From NCBI RefSeq assembly GCF_030053895.1, contig NZ_CP125781.1, positions 1,116,001-1,180,000 of the forward strand: a stretch of DNA of 64,000 bases, read 5' to 3'. The notes under the pieces were generated by a model. It worked only from the letters and a program-made list of their open reading frames with translations. It had not been told where the DNA came from and ran no database searches. Positions 28,120 through 36,881 of the stretch are shown piece after piece. This DNA comes from Trabulsiella odontotermitis (lineage in GTDB: Bacteria; Pseudomonadota; Gammaproteobacteria; Enterobacterales; Enterobacteriaceae). Numbering within the stretch: the stretch's first letter is position 1; the number at the start of each line of letters is the position of its first letter. The position numbers and the translations under genes are program-made.

Positions 28120-29831
28120 TGAGCGAAAAACACCCAGGCCCTTTAGTGGTCGAAGGCAAACTGACCGATGCCGAGCGCATGAAAGTCGAAAGCAACTATC
28201 TGCGCGGGACGATTGCGGAAGATTTAAATGACGGCCTGACCGGCGGGTTTAACGGCGACAACTTTTTGCTGATCCGCTTTCATGGCATGTACCAGCAGGA
28301 CGATCGCGATATTCGCGCCGAACGCGCTGAGCAGAAGCTGGAGCCGCGCATCGCGATGATGCTGCGCTGCCGCCTGCCGGGCGGGGTGATCACCACGAAA
28401 CAGTGGAAGGCGATCGACAAGTTTGCCGGTGAAAACACGATTTACGGCAGCATTCGGTTGACCAACCGCCAGACGTTCCAGTATCACGGCCTGCTGAAGA
28501 AAAACGTCAAACCGGCGCATCAGATGCTGCACGAGGTGGGGCTGGACGCGCTGGCGACCGCCAACGACATGAACCGTAACGTGCTTTGTACGTCTAACCC
28601 GGTTGAGTCGCAACTGCATGCAGAAGCCTATGAGTGGGCGAAGAAAATCTCTGAGCACCTGCTGCCGCGTACTCGTGCTTATGCGGAAATCTGGCTCGAT
28701 CAGGAAAAAGTGGCGACCACTGACGAAGAGCCCATTCTCGGCAAAACTTATCTGCCGCGTAAATTCAAAACCACGGTGGTGATCCCGCCGCAGAACGATA
28801 TCGATCTGCACGCCAACGACATGAACTTCGTGGCGATTGCTGAAAACGGCAAGCTGGTGGGCTTTAACCTGCTGGTGGGCGGCGGTCTGTCCATCGAGCA
28901 TGGCAACAAGAAAACCTATGCCCGCACCGCAAGCGAGTTTGGTTATCTGCCGCTGGAACATACGCTGGCGGTGGCGGAAGCGGTAGTCACGACCCAGCGC
29001 GACTGGGGTAACCGTACCGACCGTAAAAACGCGAAAACCAAATACACCCTGGAGCGCGTCGGCGTGGAAACCTTCAAAGCCGAAGTTGAGCGCCGCGCGG
29101 GGATCAAGTTCGAGCCGATCCGCCCGTATGAATTTACCGGTCGCGGCGATCGCATTGGCTGGGTAAAAGGCATCGATGACAAATGGCATCTGACGCTGTT
29201 TATCGAAAACGGCCGTATTCTGGATTACCCGGGTCGACCGCTGAAAACCGGGCTGCTGGAGATCGCGAAGGTTCACAAAGGCGATTTCCGTCTGACCGCC
29301 AATCAGAACCTGATCGTCGCAGGTGTGCCGGAAAGCCAGAAAGCGAAGATCGAAAAGCTGGCGCGGGCGCACGGGCTAATGGATGCGGTCAAGCCGCAGC
29401 GTGAAAACTCGATGGCCTGCGTGTCGTTCCCGACCTGTCCGCTGGCGATGGCCGAAGCCGAGCGTTTCCTGCCGTCATTTGTCGACAAAGTGGAAGCCGT
29501 CATGGGCAAGCACGGTGTTGGTGACGATCATATCGTCCTGCGCGTGACGGGTTGCCCGAACGGTTGTGGCCGCGCGATGCTGGCGGAGATCGGGCTGGTG
29601 GGCAAAGCGCCGGGCCGCTACAACCTGCATATCGGCGGTAACCGTGCGGGAACACGGATCCCCCGCATGTACCGGGAAAACATTACCGAGTCAGAAATTC
29701 TCGACAATATCGACGAACTGGTCGGGCGCTGGGCGAAGGAGCGCGAAGCAGAGGAAGGCTTCGGTGACTTCACGGTGCGTGCGGGCATCATTCGCCCGGT
29801 GCTCGACCCTGCCCGGGATTTCTGGGAATAA
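28119..29831 (+). CDS. cysI: Sulfite reductase hemoprotein beta subunit CysI
   Basis: CysI holds siroheme and a [4Fe-4S] cluster and performs the six-electron reduction of sulfite. The 570-aa protein is the E. coli length. Two nitrite/sulfite reductase ferredoxin-like repeats are seen. The cluster cysteines are in SFPTCPLAMAEAERF and VTGCPNGCGRAML (CX3C), near residues 434, 440, 479 and 483. It lies between cysJ (1-bp overlap) and cysH (12-bp gap). Confidence 0.98.
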   Translation: MSEKHPGPLVVEGKLTDAERMKVESNYLRGTIAEDLNDGLTGGFNGDNFLLIRFHGMYQQDDRDIRAERAEQKLEPRIAMMLRCRLPGGVITTKQWKAIDKFAGENTIYGSIRLTNRQTFQYHGLLKKNVKPAHQMLHEVGLDALATANDMNRNVLCTSNPVESQLHAEAYEWAKKISEHLLPRTRAYAEIWLDQEKVATTDEEPILGKTYLPRKFKTTVVIPPQNDIDLHANDMNFVAIAENGKLVGFNLLVGGGLSIEHGNKKTYARTASEFGYLPLEHTLAVAEAVVTTQRDWGNRTDRKNAKTKYTLERVGVETFKAEVERRAGIKFEPIRPYEFTGRGDRIGWVKGIDDKWHLTLFIENGRILDYPGRPLKTGLLEIAKVHKGDFRLTANQNLIVAGVPESQKAKIEKLARAHGLMDAVKPQRENSMACVSFPTCPLAMAEAERFLPSFVDKVEAVMGKHGVGDDHIVLRVTGCPNGCGRAMLAEIGLVGKAPGRYNLHIGGNRAGTRIPRMYRENITESEILDNIDELVGRWAKEREAEEGFGDFTVRAGIIRPVLDPARDFWE

Positions 29832-29843
29832 CGAGAGGTACTT

Positions 29844-30578
29844 ATGGCGATTCTCGATCTACAGGCTCTCAACGACTTGCCGAAAGTTGAGCGTGTGCTG
29901 GCGCTGGCGGAAACCAACGGGCAGCTGGAAAAACTGAGCGCGGAAGAGCGCGTCGCCTGGGCGCTGGAAAACCTGCCCGGCGACTATGTGCTCTCTTCCA
30001 GCTTTGGTATTCAGGCGGCGGTGAGCCTGCATCTGGTGAATCAGATCCGCCCGGATATCCCGGTGATCCTCACCGATACCGGCTATCTGTTCCCGGAAAC
30101 CTATCAGTTCATTGATGAGCTGACGGAGAAGCTCAGCCTGAATCTGAAAGTCTATCGCGCCGAAACCAGCCCGGCCTGGCAGGAAGCGCGCTACGGCAAG
30201 CTGTGGGAGCAGGGCGTCGAAGGGATTGAGAAGTACAACGACATCAATAAGGTCGAGCCGATGAACCGGGCGCTGCGCGAATTGAATGCGCAAACCTGGT
30301 TTGCCGGGTTGCGCCGCGAACAGTCCGGCAGCCGGGCGACATTGCCGGTGCTCGCCATTCAGCGTGGCGTGTTCAAAGTATTGCCGATTATCGACTGGGA
30401 TAACCGCACGGTGTACCAGTATCTGCAAAAACACGGCCTGAAATATCATCCGCTATGGGATCAGGGCTATTTGTCGGTGGGCGATACTCACACCACACGC
30501 AAATGGGAACCAGGCATGGCGGAAGAAGAGACGCGTTTCTTTGGCCTGAAACGCGAGTGCGGATTGCACGAAGGGTAA
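29844..30578 (+). CDS. cysH: PAPS reductase CysH
   Basis: CysH reduces 3'-phosphoadenylyl sulfate to sulfite with thioredoxin. The 244-aa protein matches E. coli. The PP-loop-like SSSFGIQAAVSLHL starts the nucleotide site. The redox-active cysteine lies in the C-terminal ECGLHEG tail. The absence of extra cysteine pairs shows it is the non-iron-sulfur PAPS type and not an APS reductase. It ends the cysJIH operon and converges on iap. Confidence 0.97.
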   Translation: MAILDLQALNDLPKVERVLALAETNGQLEKLSAEERVAWALENLPGDYVLSSSFGIQAAVSLHLVNQIRPDIPVILTDTGYLFPETYQFIDELTEKLSLNLKVYRAETSPAWQEARYGKLWEQGVEGIEKYNDINKVEPMNRALRELNAQTWFAGLRREQSGSRATLPVLAIQRGVFKVLPIIDWDNRTVYQYLQKHGLKYHPLWDQGYLSVGDTHTTRKWEPGMAEEETRFFGLKRECGLHEG

Positions 30579-30585
30579 TATTTTT

Positions 30586-30611
30586 ATCCCACTCCCGTCC
30601 GGGAGTGGGAT
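30586..30611. terminator. Hairpin between convergent cysH and iap
   Basis: A perfect 12-bp inverted repeat (ATCCCACTCCCG and its complement, 2-nt spacer) occupies the 36-bp gap. T residues precede it on the plus strand and no U-tract follows on either strand, so it is a stabilising or weak terminating hairpin. Confidence 0.55.
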
Positions 30612-30614
30612 CAC

Positions 30615-31649
30615 TTATGCTTTCGCCAGCTCTTTCATCAGCGGCAAGAGTACCCGCATCACGTCGCGGCTGCGGCGTTCAATGCGCCCCGGCAGCGCCT
30701 TATCGATATACTGTTGGTTATCCAGACGCACATCATGCCAGCTCACACCGTTCGGGAACGTGCGGGATTTCGCGCGTTGCTGGTAGCCGTCTTTCTTTCC
30801 TAACGTCCAGTTAGTCGCTTCGATGGAAAGTACCGGAATACCGGCCTTATCAAACACCTCGGCGTCGTTGCAGCAACCTGTGCCTTTGGGATAATCCGGG
30901 TTCAGGCCGGGATTCATCGCGGCGTTAATACCGTGACTGCGGGCGATGGCCAGCGCCCGGTCACGGGTTAATTTGCGCACCGAGGCAGGCGTCTGTTTGC
31001 CGCTGTTGAAATAGAGTTTGTCGCCCACCACGAGGTTATCGAGGTTAATCACCAGTAGCGTGTTTTTCCGCTCTTCCGCGCTCATGCGTTTGAGCAGGTT
31101 TTCGGCGCCGAGTTTGCCTTCTTCTTCACCGCTGGTGGCGATAAAACGAATGCCATATTGCGTGGCGGTGTTTTTCAGTTTTTCCGCCAGTTCGAGCATG
31201 ACGCCAAGCCCCAGCGCGTTGTCGTCCATGCCCTGTAGTGTCAGGCCACCGAGATTGTTTTCGTTGTCGGCGTCGCTGCGCGGGGCGTAGGTATCCAGGT
31301 GCGCCATGACGATTATTTGCTGACGGGACAGGCCTTCATGTGCGGCGATCACCGTACTGCCGGTCACGTTATGCCAGTTCTGGCGGTTGTTTTTCGCGGT
31401 ATAAATGTAGCGGCTGTTGAAGGTGCGGATGTCGCTCTGGTAACCCATCTGTGCGAACTGCTGGCGCAGATAATCCGCTGACAACATTTCGGCGGGCGTT
31501 CCCGTCATACGACCAGGAAAATAGGTCGCGATATGGCGGGCCTGGGTATTCGCGATATCACCGATGGGCGACGCAGCGCCCGGCACCGGAAAAGAAAAAC
31601 ATGCACCGAGCGTCAGTGAAATCAGAGAGCGGCGCAACGCGGAAAACAT
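30615..31649 (-). CDS. iap: Alkaline phosphatase isozyme conversion aminopeptidase Iap
   Basis: Iap is a periplasmic M28-family zinc aminopeptidase that removes N-terminal arginine from alkaline phosphatase. The 344-aa protein (E. coli 345) begins with a signal peptide (about residues 1-26, ending PGAAS). Metal-binding motifs are AHLDTYA, GMDDNALG, SGEEEGKLGAENL and the late AGIPVLSIEATNW. In E. coli the type I-E CRISPR-Cas locus lies between iap and cysH; here only 36 bp separate them. Confidence 0.95.
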   Translation of the reverse strand: MFSALRRSLISLTLGACFSFPVPGAASPIGDIANTQARHIATYFPGRMTGTPAEMLSADYLRQQFAQMGYQSDIRTFNSRYIYTAKNNRQNWHNVTGSTVIAAHEGLSRQQIIVMAHLDTYAPRSDADNENNLGGLTLQGMDDNALGLGVMLELAEKLKNTATQYGIRFIATSGEEEGKLGAENLLKRMSAEERKNTLLVINLDNLVVGDKLYFNSGKQTPASVRKLTRDRALAIARSHGINAAMNPGLNPDYPKGTGCCNDAEVFDKAGIPVLSIEATNWTLGKKDGYQQRAKSRTFPNGVSWHDVRLDNQQYIDKALPGRIERRSRDVMRVLLPLMKELAKA

Positions 31650-31818
31650 AACGTGTCCTTACACATACAAAAAAACGACGCACTAGTATGAAACTGTGAC
31701 CCGGCTTACACAATTTCATTTGCACTTAAATCCCCGAAAAGCCTGACGTTAAGCACTTTTTGATATTTGCATTCCTGGCGGGTTATTCCTTTGAGGAACT
31801 AGTCATTCCATTTCGTAA

Positions 31819-31848
31819 TTTCATTTGATCTAAGCCGCACCCTATAGT
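31819..31848 (+). promoter_or_regulatory. Candidate cysDNC promoter
   Basis: TTTCAT (31819-31824) and TATAGT (31843-31848) are separated by 18 bp, with a start near 31855, 40 bp before cysD. The AT-rich sequence directly upstream (31790-31820) is where CysB would be expected. The 245-bp iap-cysD gap contains no gene and no CRISPR repeat. Confidence 0.45.
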
Positions 31849-31894
31849 CCCTTTCTATACGCAAAGTACGTAAAGACAGGCTTAAGGAACGGTA

Positions 31895-32803
31895 ATGGAT
31901 CAAAAACGACTCACTCATTTGCGGCAACTGGAGGCGGAAAGCATCCATATCATCCGTGAAGTCGCCGCCGAATTTTCGAATCCGGTGATGCTCTATTCCA
32001 TCGGCAAAGACTCCAGCGTCATGCTGCACCTGGCGCGTAAGGCGTTTTACCCGGGGACGCTGCCGTTCCCGCTGCTGCATGTTGATACCGGCTGGAAATT
32101 CCGCGAAATGTATGAGTTCCGTGACCGGACCGCCAAAGCGTACGGTTGTGAACTGCTGGTGCATAAAAACCCGGAAGGGGTGGCGATGGGGATTAACCCG
32201 TTTGTCCACGGCAGCGCCAAACACACCGATATCATGAAAACCGAAGGGCTGAAGCAGGCGCTGAACAAATACGGTTTTGACGCTGCGTTCGGCGGCGCGC
32301 GTCGCGACGAAGAGAAATCACGGGCGAAAGAGCGCATCTACTCTTTCCGCGACCGTTTCCACCGCTGGGACCCGAAAAACCAGCGCCCGGAGCTGTGGCA
32401 CAACTACAACGGCCAGATCAACAAAGGCGAAAGCATCCGCGTGTTCCCGCTCTCCAACTGGACCGAGCTGGATATCTGGCAGTACATCTATCTGGAAAAT
32501 ATCGATATTGTTCCGCTGTATCTGGCGGCGGAGCGCCCGGTGCTGGAGCGTGACGGCATGCTGATGATGATCGACGACAACCGTATCGATCTGCAGCCGG
32601 GCGAGGTGATCAAAAAACGGATGGTACGTTTCCGTACACTTGGCTGCTGGCCGCTGACTGGCGCGGTGGAATCTGAGGCACAAACGCTGCCGGAGATCAT
32701 CGAAGAGATGCTGGTTTCCACCACCAGTGAACGGCAGGGGCGCGTTATCGATCGCGATCAGGCAGGCTCGATGGAGCTGAAGAAACGTCAGGGTTATTTC
32801 TAA
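31895..32803 (+). CDS. cysD: Sulfate adenylyltransferase subunit CysD
   Basis: CysD is the catalytic subunit of ATP sulfurylase, making adenylyl sulfate from sulfate and ATP with GTP hydrolysis by CysN. The 302-aa protein is the E. coli length. It belongs to the PP-loop/adenine nucleotide alpha hydrolase group: SIGKDSSVMLHLARKAF is the PP-loop near residues 35-52, and GGARRDEEKSRAKERI is family-specific. It leads cysDNC, 9 bp before cysN. Confidence 0.98.
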   Translation: MDQKRLTHLRQLEAESIHIIREVAAEFSNPVMLYSIGKDSSVMLHLARKAFYPGTLPFPLLHVDTGWKFREMYEFRDRTAKAYGCELLVHKNPEGVAMGINPFVHGSAKHTDIMKTEGLKQALNKYGFDAAFGGARRDEEKSRAKERIYSFRDRFHRWDPKNQRPELWHNYNGQINKGESIRVFPLSNWTELDIWQYIYLENIDIVPLYLAAERPVLERDGMLMMIDDNRIDLQPGEVIKKRMVRFRTLGCWPLTGAVESEAQTLPEIIEEMLVSTTSERQGRVIDRDQAGSMELKKRQGYF

Positions 32804-32812
32804 GGAGCCGCC

Positions 32813-34240
32813 ATGAACACCACCATTGCACAACAAATTGCCGATGAAGGCGGCGTTGAAGCGTATCTGCACGCCCAGCAGCACAAAAGTCTGCTGCGTT
32901 TTCTGACCTGCGGCAGCGTCGATGACGGCAAAAGTACGCTGATTGGTCGCCTGCTGCACGATACCCGTCAGATTTATGAAGATCAGCTCTCTTCGCTGCA
33001 CAATGACAGCAAACGTCACGGTACCCAGGGCGAGAAGCTGGATCTGGCGCTGCTGGTGGATGGCCTGCAGGCGGAACGCGAGCAGGGCATCACCATCGAC
33101 GTGGCGTATCGCTATTTCTCAACCGAAAAGCGCAAATTTATCATCGCCGATACCCCTGGGCATGAACAGTACACCCGTAATATGGCGACCGGGGCATCTA
33201 CCTGCGATCTGGCGATCCTGCTGATTGACGCGCGCAAAGGCGTGCTCGACCAGACCCGTCGCCACAGCTTTATTTCCACGTTGCTGGGGATTAAACACCT
33301 GGTAGTGGCGGTGAATAAAATGGATCTGGCGGATTTCAGCGAAGCGCGCTTCAACGACATCCGCGAAGAGTATCTGACGTTCGCCCAGCAACTGCCGGGA
33401 AACCTCGACATCCGCTTTGTACCACTGTCGGCGCTGGAGGGCGATAACGTCGCCAGCCAGAGTGAGAATATGCCGTGGTACAGCGGCCCGACGTTGCTGG
33501 AAGTGCTGGAAACGGTAGAGATCCTGCGTGCGGTGGAAAGCCAGCCGATGCGTTTCCCGGTGCAGTATGTGAACCGGCCAAATCTTGATTTTCGGGGTTA
33601 TGCCGGGACGCTGGCATCCGGTACCGTCAGCGTCGGGCAGCGGGTCAAAGTCCTGCCGTCTGGCGTGGAATCGACGGTCGCGCGCATTGTTACCTTTGAC
33701 GGCGACCTGCCACAGGCGCAGGCGGGCGAAGCCATTACCCTGGTGCTGAAAGATGAAATCGATATCAGCCGCGGTGACCTGCTGGTGGAGGCGAGCGCCT
33801 CGCTACCGGCTGTGCAGAGCGCCAGTGTGAATGTGGTATGGATGGCCGAACAGGCGCTGCAACCAGGCCAGAGTTATGACATCAAAATCGCCGGCAAGAA
33901 AACCCGTGCGCGCGTCGATTCGATTCGGTATCAGGTCGATATTAACAACCTGACTCACAGCGAGGTAGATTCGCTGCCGTTGAACGGTATCGGGCTGGTG
34001 GATCTGACCTTCGACGAGCCGCTGGTGCTCGACAAATATCAGAATAACCCGGTGACGGGCGGGCTGATTTTTATCGACAGACTGTCGAACGTCACCGTGG
34101 GGGCGGGGCTGGTCCACGAACCGCAGACTGAAGCCGCAGTGCAGACGTCTGAATTCAGTGCTTTTGAACTGGAGCTGAATGCGCTGGTGCGTAAACATTT
34201 CCCTCACTGGGGCGCGCGTGATTTGCTGGGAGGCCGGTAA
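32813..34240 (+). CDS. cysN: Sulfate adenylyltransferase GTPase subunit CysN
   Basis: CysN is the EF-Tu-like GTPase that drives APS synthesis. The 475-aa protein (E. coli 475) has G1 GSVDDGKSTLIG, switch II DTPGHEQYTRNM and G4 NKMD, followed by two beta-barrel domains. No APS kinase domain is fused at its end: CysC is separate and overlaps its stop codon (TAATG). Confidence 0.98.
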   Translation: MNTTIAQQIADEGGVEAYLHAQQHKSLLRFLTCGSVDDGKSTLIGRLLHDTRQIYEDQLSSLHNDSKRHGTQGEKLDLALLVDGLQAEREQGITIDVAYRYFSTEKRKFIIADTPGHEQYTRNMATGASTCDLAILLIDARKGVLDQTRRHSFISTLLGIKHLVVAVNKMDLADFSEARFNDIREEYLTFAQQLPGNLDIRFVPLSALEGDNVASQSENMPWYSGPTLLEVLETVEILRAVESQPMRFPVQYVNRPNLDFRGYAGTLASGTVSVGQRVKVLPSGVESTVARIVTFDGDLPQAQAGEAITLVLKDEIDISRGDLLVEASASLPAVQSASVNVVWMAEQALQPGQSYDIKIAGKKTRARVDSIRYQVDINNLTHSEVDSLPLNGIGLVDLTFDEPLVLDKYQNNPVTGGLIFIDRLSNVTVGAGLVHEPQTEAAVQTSEFSAFELELNALVRKHFPHWGARDLLGGR

Positions 34241-34845
34241 TGGCGCAGCATGACGAAAACGTCGTCTGGCACCCCCATCCGGTTACCCGGGAACAGCGCG
34301 AACAACGTCACGGTCACCGTGGCGTTGTACTGTGGTTTACCGGGCTTTCCGGCTCAGGAAAGTCCACTGTCGCCGGCGCGCTGGAAGAGGCGTTGCATGA
34401 GCTTGGCGTGAGCACTTACTTGCTGGATGGCGACAACGTGCGTCATGGGTTGTGTCGCGATTTAGGTTTCAGCGATGCCGATCGCAAAGAGAACATTCGT
34501 CGCGTCAGTGAAGTGGCGAAACTGATGGTCGATGCCGGGCTGGTGGTATTGACGGCGTTTATCTCTCCGCACCGTGCGGAGCGGCAAATGGCGCGTGAGT
34601 TGATCGGCGACGGGCGCTTTTATGAAGTCCATGTCGACACGCCACTGGCGATTTGCGAAGCCCGCGATCCTAAGGGACTGTATAAAAAGGCACGCGCCGG
34701 TGAACTGCGGAATTTCACCGGTATTGATTCAGCGTACGAATCTCCCGAAGCGCCTGAGATCCACCTTAAGGGCGAACAATTGGTAACAAATTTGGTTAAC
34801 CAATTATTAGATCTCCTCAGGCGGGACGATATCATCAGATCCTAA
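34240..34845 (+). CDS. cysC: Adenylylsulfate kinase CysC
   Basis: CysC phosphorylates APS to PAPS, the substrate of CysH. The 201-aa protein has the P-loop GLSGSGKST near residue 35, the DGDNVRHGL motif and FISPHRAERQ, all typical. It overlaps cysN by 1 bp and ends the cysDNC operon. Confidence 0.98.
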   Translation: MAQHDENVVWHPHPVTREQREQRHGHRGVVLWFTGLSGSGKSTVAGALEEALHELGVSTYLLDGDNVRHGLCRDLGFSDADRKENIRRVSEVAKLMVDAGLVVLTAFISPHRAERQMARELIGDGRFYEVHVDTPLAICEARDPKGLYKKARAGELRNFTGIDSAYESPEAPEIHLKGEQLVTNLVNQLLDLLRRDDIIRS

Positions 34846-34896
34846 GACAGCGCCGGATATGTTCATCTTCCGGCCGGTCAGGTAACAGGATTTGAT

Positions 34897-35220
34897 ATGC
34901 GCGATACCCAGAACATGAGCCTCACTTCCACCAAATCGCTTGCTGAAAGTGAGGAAACCACATGGACGCTGCCGGGCGCGGTGGTGGGTTTCATGGCATG
35001 GCTGCTGGCGTTGGGTATCCCGTTCCTGATCTACGGCAGTAATACGCTGTTTTTTCTGCTCTACACATGGCCCTTCTTTCTGGCGCTCATGCCTGTCGCC
35101 GTATTAATCGGTGTGGCGCTGCACTCACTGCTCGACAGCAAACTGCTCTATAGTCTTCCTGTTACCGTGCTCACGGTGATGGCGCTTTTCGGCCTGCTTT
35201 TCCTGTGGTTGATGGGGTGA
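34897..35220 (+). CDS. ygbE: Inner membrane protein YgbE (DUF3561)
   Basis: The 107-aa protein, same length as E. coli YgbE, has three hydrophobic segments (roughly residues 30-45, 50-75 and 88-106) and a charged N-terminal cytoplasmic stretch. Its function is unknown. It lies between cysC and ftsB, its conserved place. The 140-bp gap after it contains an imperfect palindrome near 35255-35281 and the ftsB start signals. Confidence 0.9.
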   Translation: MRDTQNMSLTSTKSLAESEETTWTLPGAVVGFMAWLLALGIPFLIYGSNTLFFLLYTWPFFLALMPVAVLIGVALHSLLDSKLLYSLPVTVLTVMALFGLLFLWLMG

Positions 35221-35360
35221 TCCGCGGCTCTGCGGCAACGAGGCGTACGTATTTGCGGGGAAAATGTGGTACATTTCCCGCGATGACGCGGCATCGTCCG
35301 CGCCGGGGTGGAGTACCCGGTCAAGATATGGGATGATGATGCCGTTTTTCAGGGGGCAGG

Positions 35361-35672
35361 ATGGGTAAACTAACGCTGCTATTGCTGGCTTTGCTGGTCT
35401 GGCTACAATATTCGCTGTGGTTCGGCAAGAATGGTATTCATGACTACAGCCGGGTCAGCGAAGATGTCGCCGCACAGCAGGCGACGAACGCCAAACTCAA
35501 AGCGCGAAACGATCAGCTTTTCGCCGAAATTGACGATCTCAATGGCGGTCAGGAAGCGATCGAGGAACGCGCACGCAATGAACTTAGCATGACCCGCCCG
35601 GGCGAAACGTTCTATCGTCTGGTTCCGGATGCGTCAAAACGCAATCAGGCTTCAGGGCAGAATAATCGATAG
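35361..35672 (+). CDS. ftsB: Cell division protein FtsB
   Basis: FtsB forms the FtsQLB complex that activates septal peptidoglycan synthesis. The 103-aa protein has one transmembrane helix (residues about 4-21, LTLLLLALLVWLQYSLWFG) and a periplasmic coiled coil (about 30-65) ending in the conserved EERARNELSMTRPGE region. It starts after GGGGGCAGG and is followed by ispD after 19 bp. Confidence 0.97.
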   Translation: MGKLTLLLLALLVWLQYSLWFGKNGIHDYSRVSEDVAAQQATNAKLKARNDQLFAEIDDLNGGQEAIEERARNELSMTRPGETFYRLVPDASKRNQASGQNNR

Positions 35673-35691
35673 ACACTCCCAGGATTAAAAC

Positions 35692-36402
35692 ATGGCAGCA
35701 ACTATTCCGGGCGTTTGCGCCGTGGTCCCGGCAGCCGGATTTGGCCGCCGCATGCAAACGGAATGCCCAAAACAATATCTCTCAATCGGTAACAAAACGA
35801 TTCTCGAACACGCGGTGGACGCGCTGCTGGCAAATGCCCGCGTTCAGCGCGTGATCATCGCCGTCAGCGCAGGCGATGACCGTTTTCAGTCATTACCGCT
35901 GGCCTCGCATCCGCAGATTACCGTTGTCGAAGGCGGCGCCGAACGTGCCGATTCCGTCCTTGCCGGGCTGAACGCCGCCACAGGCGCCGAATGGGTGCTG
36001 GTACACGACGCTGCACGCCCTTGTCTGCATCAGGACGATCTCAAGCGTTTGCTGGCGCTCAGCGAAACCAGCCGCGTGGGCGGCATTCTGGCCGCGCCGG
36101 TACGCGACACCATGAAACGCGCCGAACCTGGTGCCACCGCCATTGCCCATACCGTCGACAGAAACGATCTCTGGCACGCGCTGACCCCGCAGTTTTTCCC
36201 CCGCGAATTATTAATTGATTGCCTGACCCGCGCACTCAACGATGGCGCGACCATCACGGATGAAGCGTCCGCACTGGAGTATTGCGGCTTCCATCCTGAG
36301 CTGGTGGCGGGTCGCGCTGATAATATTAAAGTCACGCGCCCGGAAGACCTGGCGCTGGCGGAATTTTACCTCACCCGATCTGACTATCAGGAGAAGGCGT
36401 AA
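35692..36402 (+). CDS. ispD: 2-C-methyl-D-erythritol 4-phosphate cytidylyltransferase IspD
   Basis: IspD makes CDP-methylerythritol from MEP and CTP in isoprenoid synthesis. The 236-aa protein shows the nucleotide-binding VVPAAGFGRRM with its KQYL downstream, VHDAARPCL, and the C-terminal IKVTRPEDLALAE. Its final bases overlap the ispF start (TAATG), which couples consecutive pathway enzymes. Confidence 0.98.
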   Translation: MAATIPGVCAVVPAAGFGRRMQTECPKQYLSIGNKTILEHAVDALLANARVQRVIIAVSAGDDRFQSLPLASHPQITVVEGGAERADSVLAGLNAATGAEWVLVHDAARPCLHQDDLKRLLALSETSRVGGILAAPVRDTMKRAEPGATAIAHTVDRNDLWHALTPQFFPRELLIDCLTRALNDGATITDEASALEYCGFHPELVAGRADNIKVTRPEDLALAEFYLTRSDYQEKA

Positions 36403-36881
36403 TGCGAATTGGACACGGTTTTGACGTGCATGCCTTTGGCGGCGAAGGCCCCATTATCATTGGCGGCGTACGTATCCCTTACGAAAAGGGGCTGTTGGCT
36501 CATTCTGATGGCGATGTCGCGCTGCATGCCCTGACCGATGCTCTGCTGGGCGCGGCGGCGCTGGGCGATATCGGCAAGCTTTTCCCGGATACCGATCCGG
36601 CCTTCAAAGGCGCTGACAGCCGCGCGTTGCTGCGCGAAGCCTGGCGTCGCATTCAGGCCAAAGGCTACACGCTCGGCAACGTCGACGTCACCATCATTGC
36701 GCAGGCGCCAAAAATGCTGCCGCACATTCCGCAAATGCGGGTGTTCATCGCCGAAGATCTCGGCTGCCATATGGATGACGTCAACGTGAAAGCAACCACC
36801 ACAGAAAAACTGGGTTTCACCGGCCGTGGCGAAGGGATTGCCTGTGAAGCGGTGGCATTGCTGCACAAGGTCAACCCATGA
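36402..36881 (+). CDS. ispF: 2-C-methyl-D-erythritol 2,4-cyclodiphosphate synthase IspF
   Basis: IspF cyclises CDP-ME 2-phosphate to MEcPP, releasing CMP. The 159-aa protein has the zinc ligands in MRIGHGFDVHAF (Asp8, His10) and LAHSDGDVALHAL (His42), and the TTTEKLGFTGRGEGI motif. It overlaps truD by 4 bp. Confidence 0.98.
   Translation: MRIGHGFDVHAFGGEGPIIIGGVRIPYEKGLLAHSDGDVALHALTDALLGAAALGDIGKLFPDTDPAFKGADSRALLREAWRRIQAKGYTLGNVDVTIIAQAPKMLPHIPQMRVFIAEDLGCHMDDVNVKATTTEKLGFTGRGEGIACEAVALLHKVNP

Noticed and set aside
30586..30611. Inverted repeat near iap considered as a remnant CRISPR repeat
   Set aside because: It is a single copy, does not resemble the type I-E repeat, and sits exactly between two convergent stops as a transcript-end hairpin would.
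35255..35281. Imperfect palindrome GCGGGGAAAATGT...ACATTTCCCGC before ftsB
   Set aside because: Arms differ in length and no known regulator site or terminator U-tract fits; mentioned under ygbE only.
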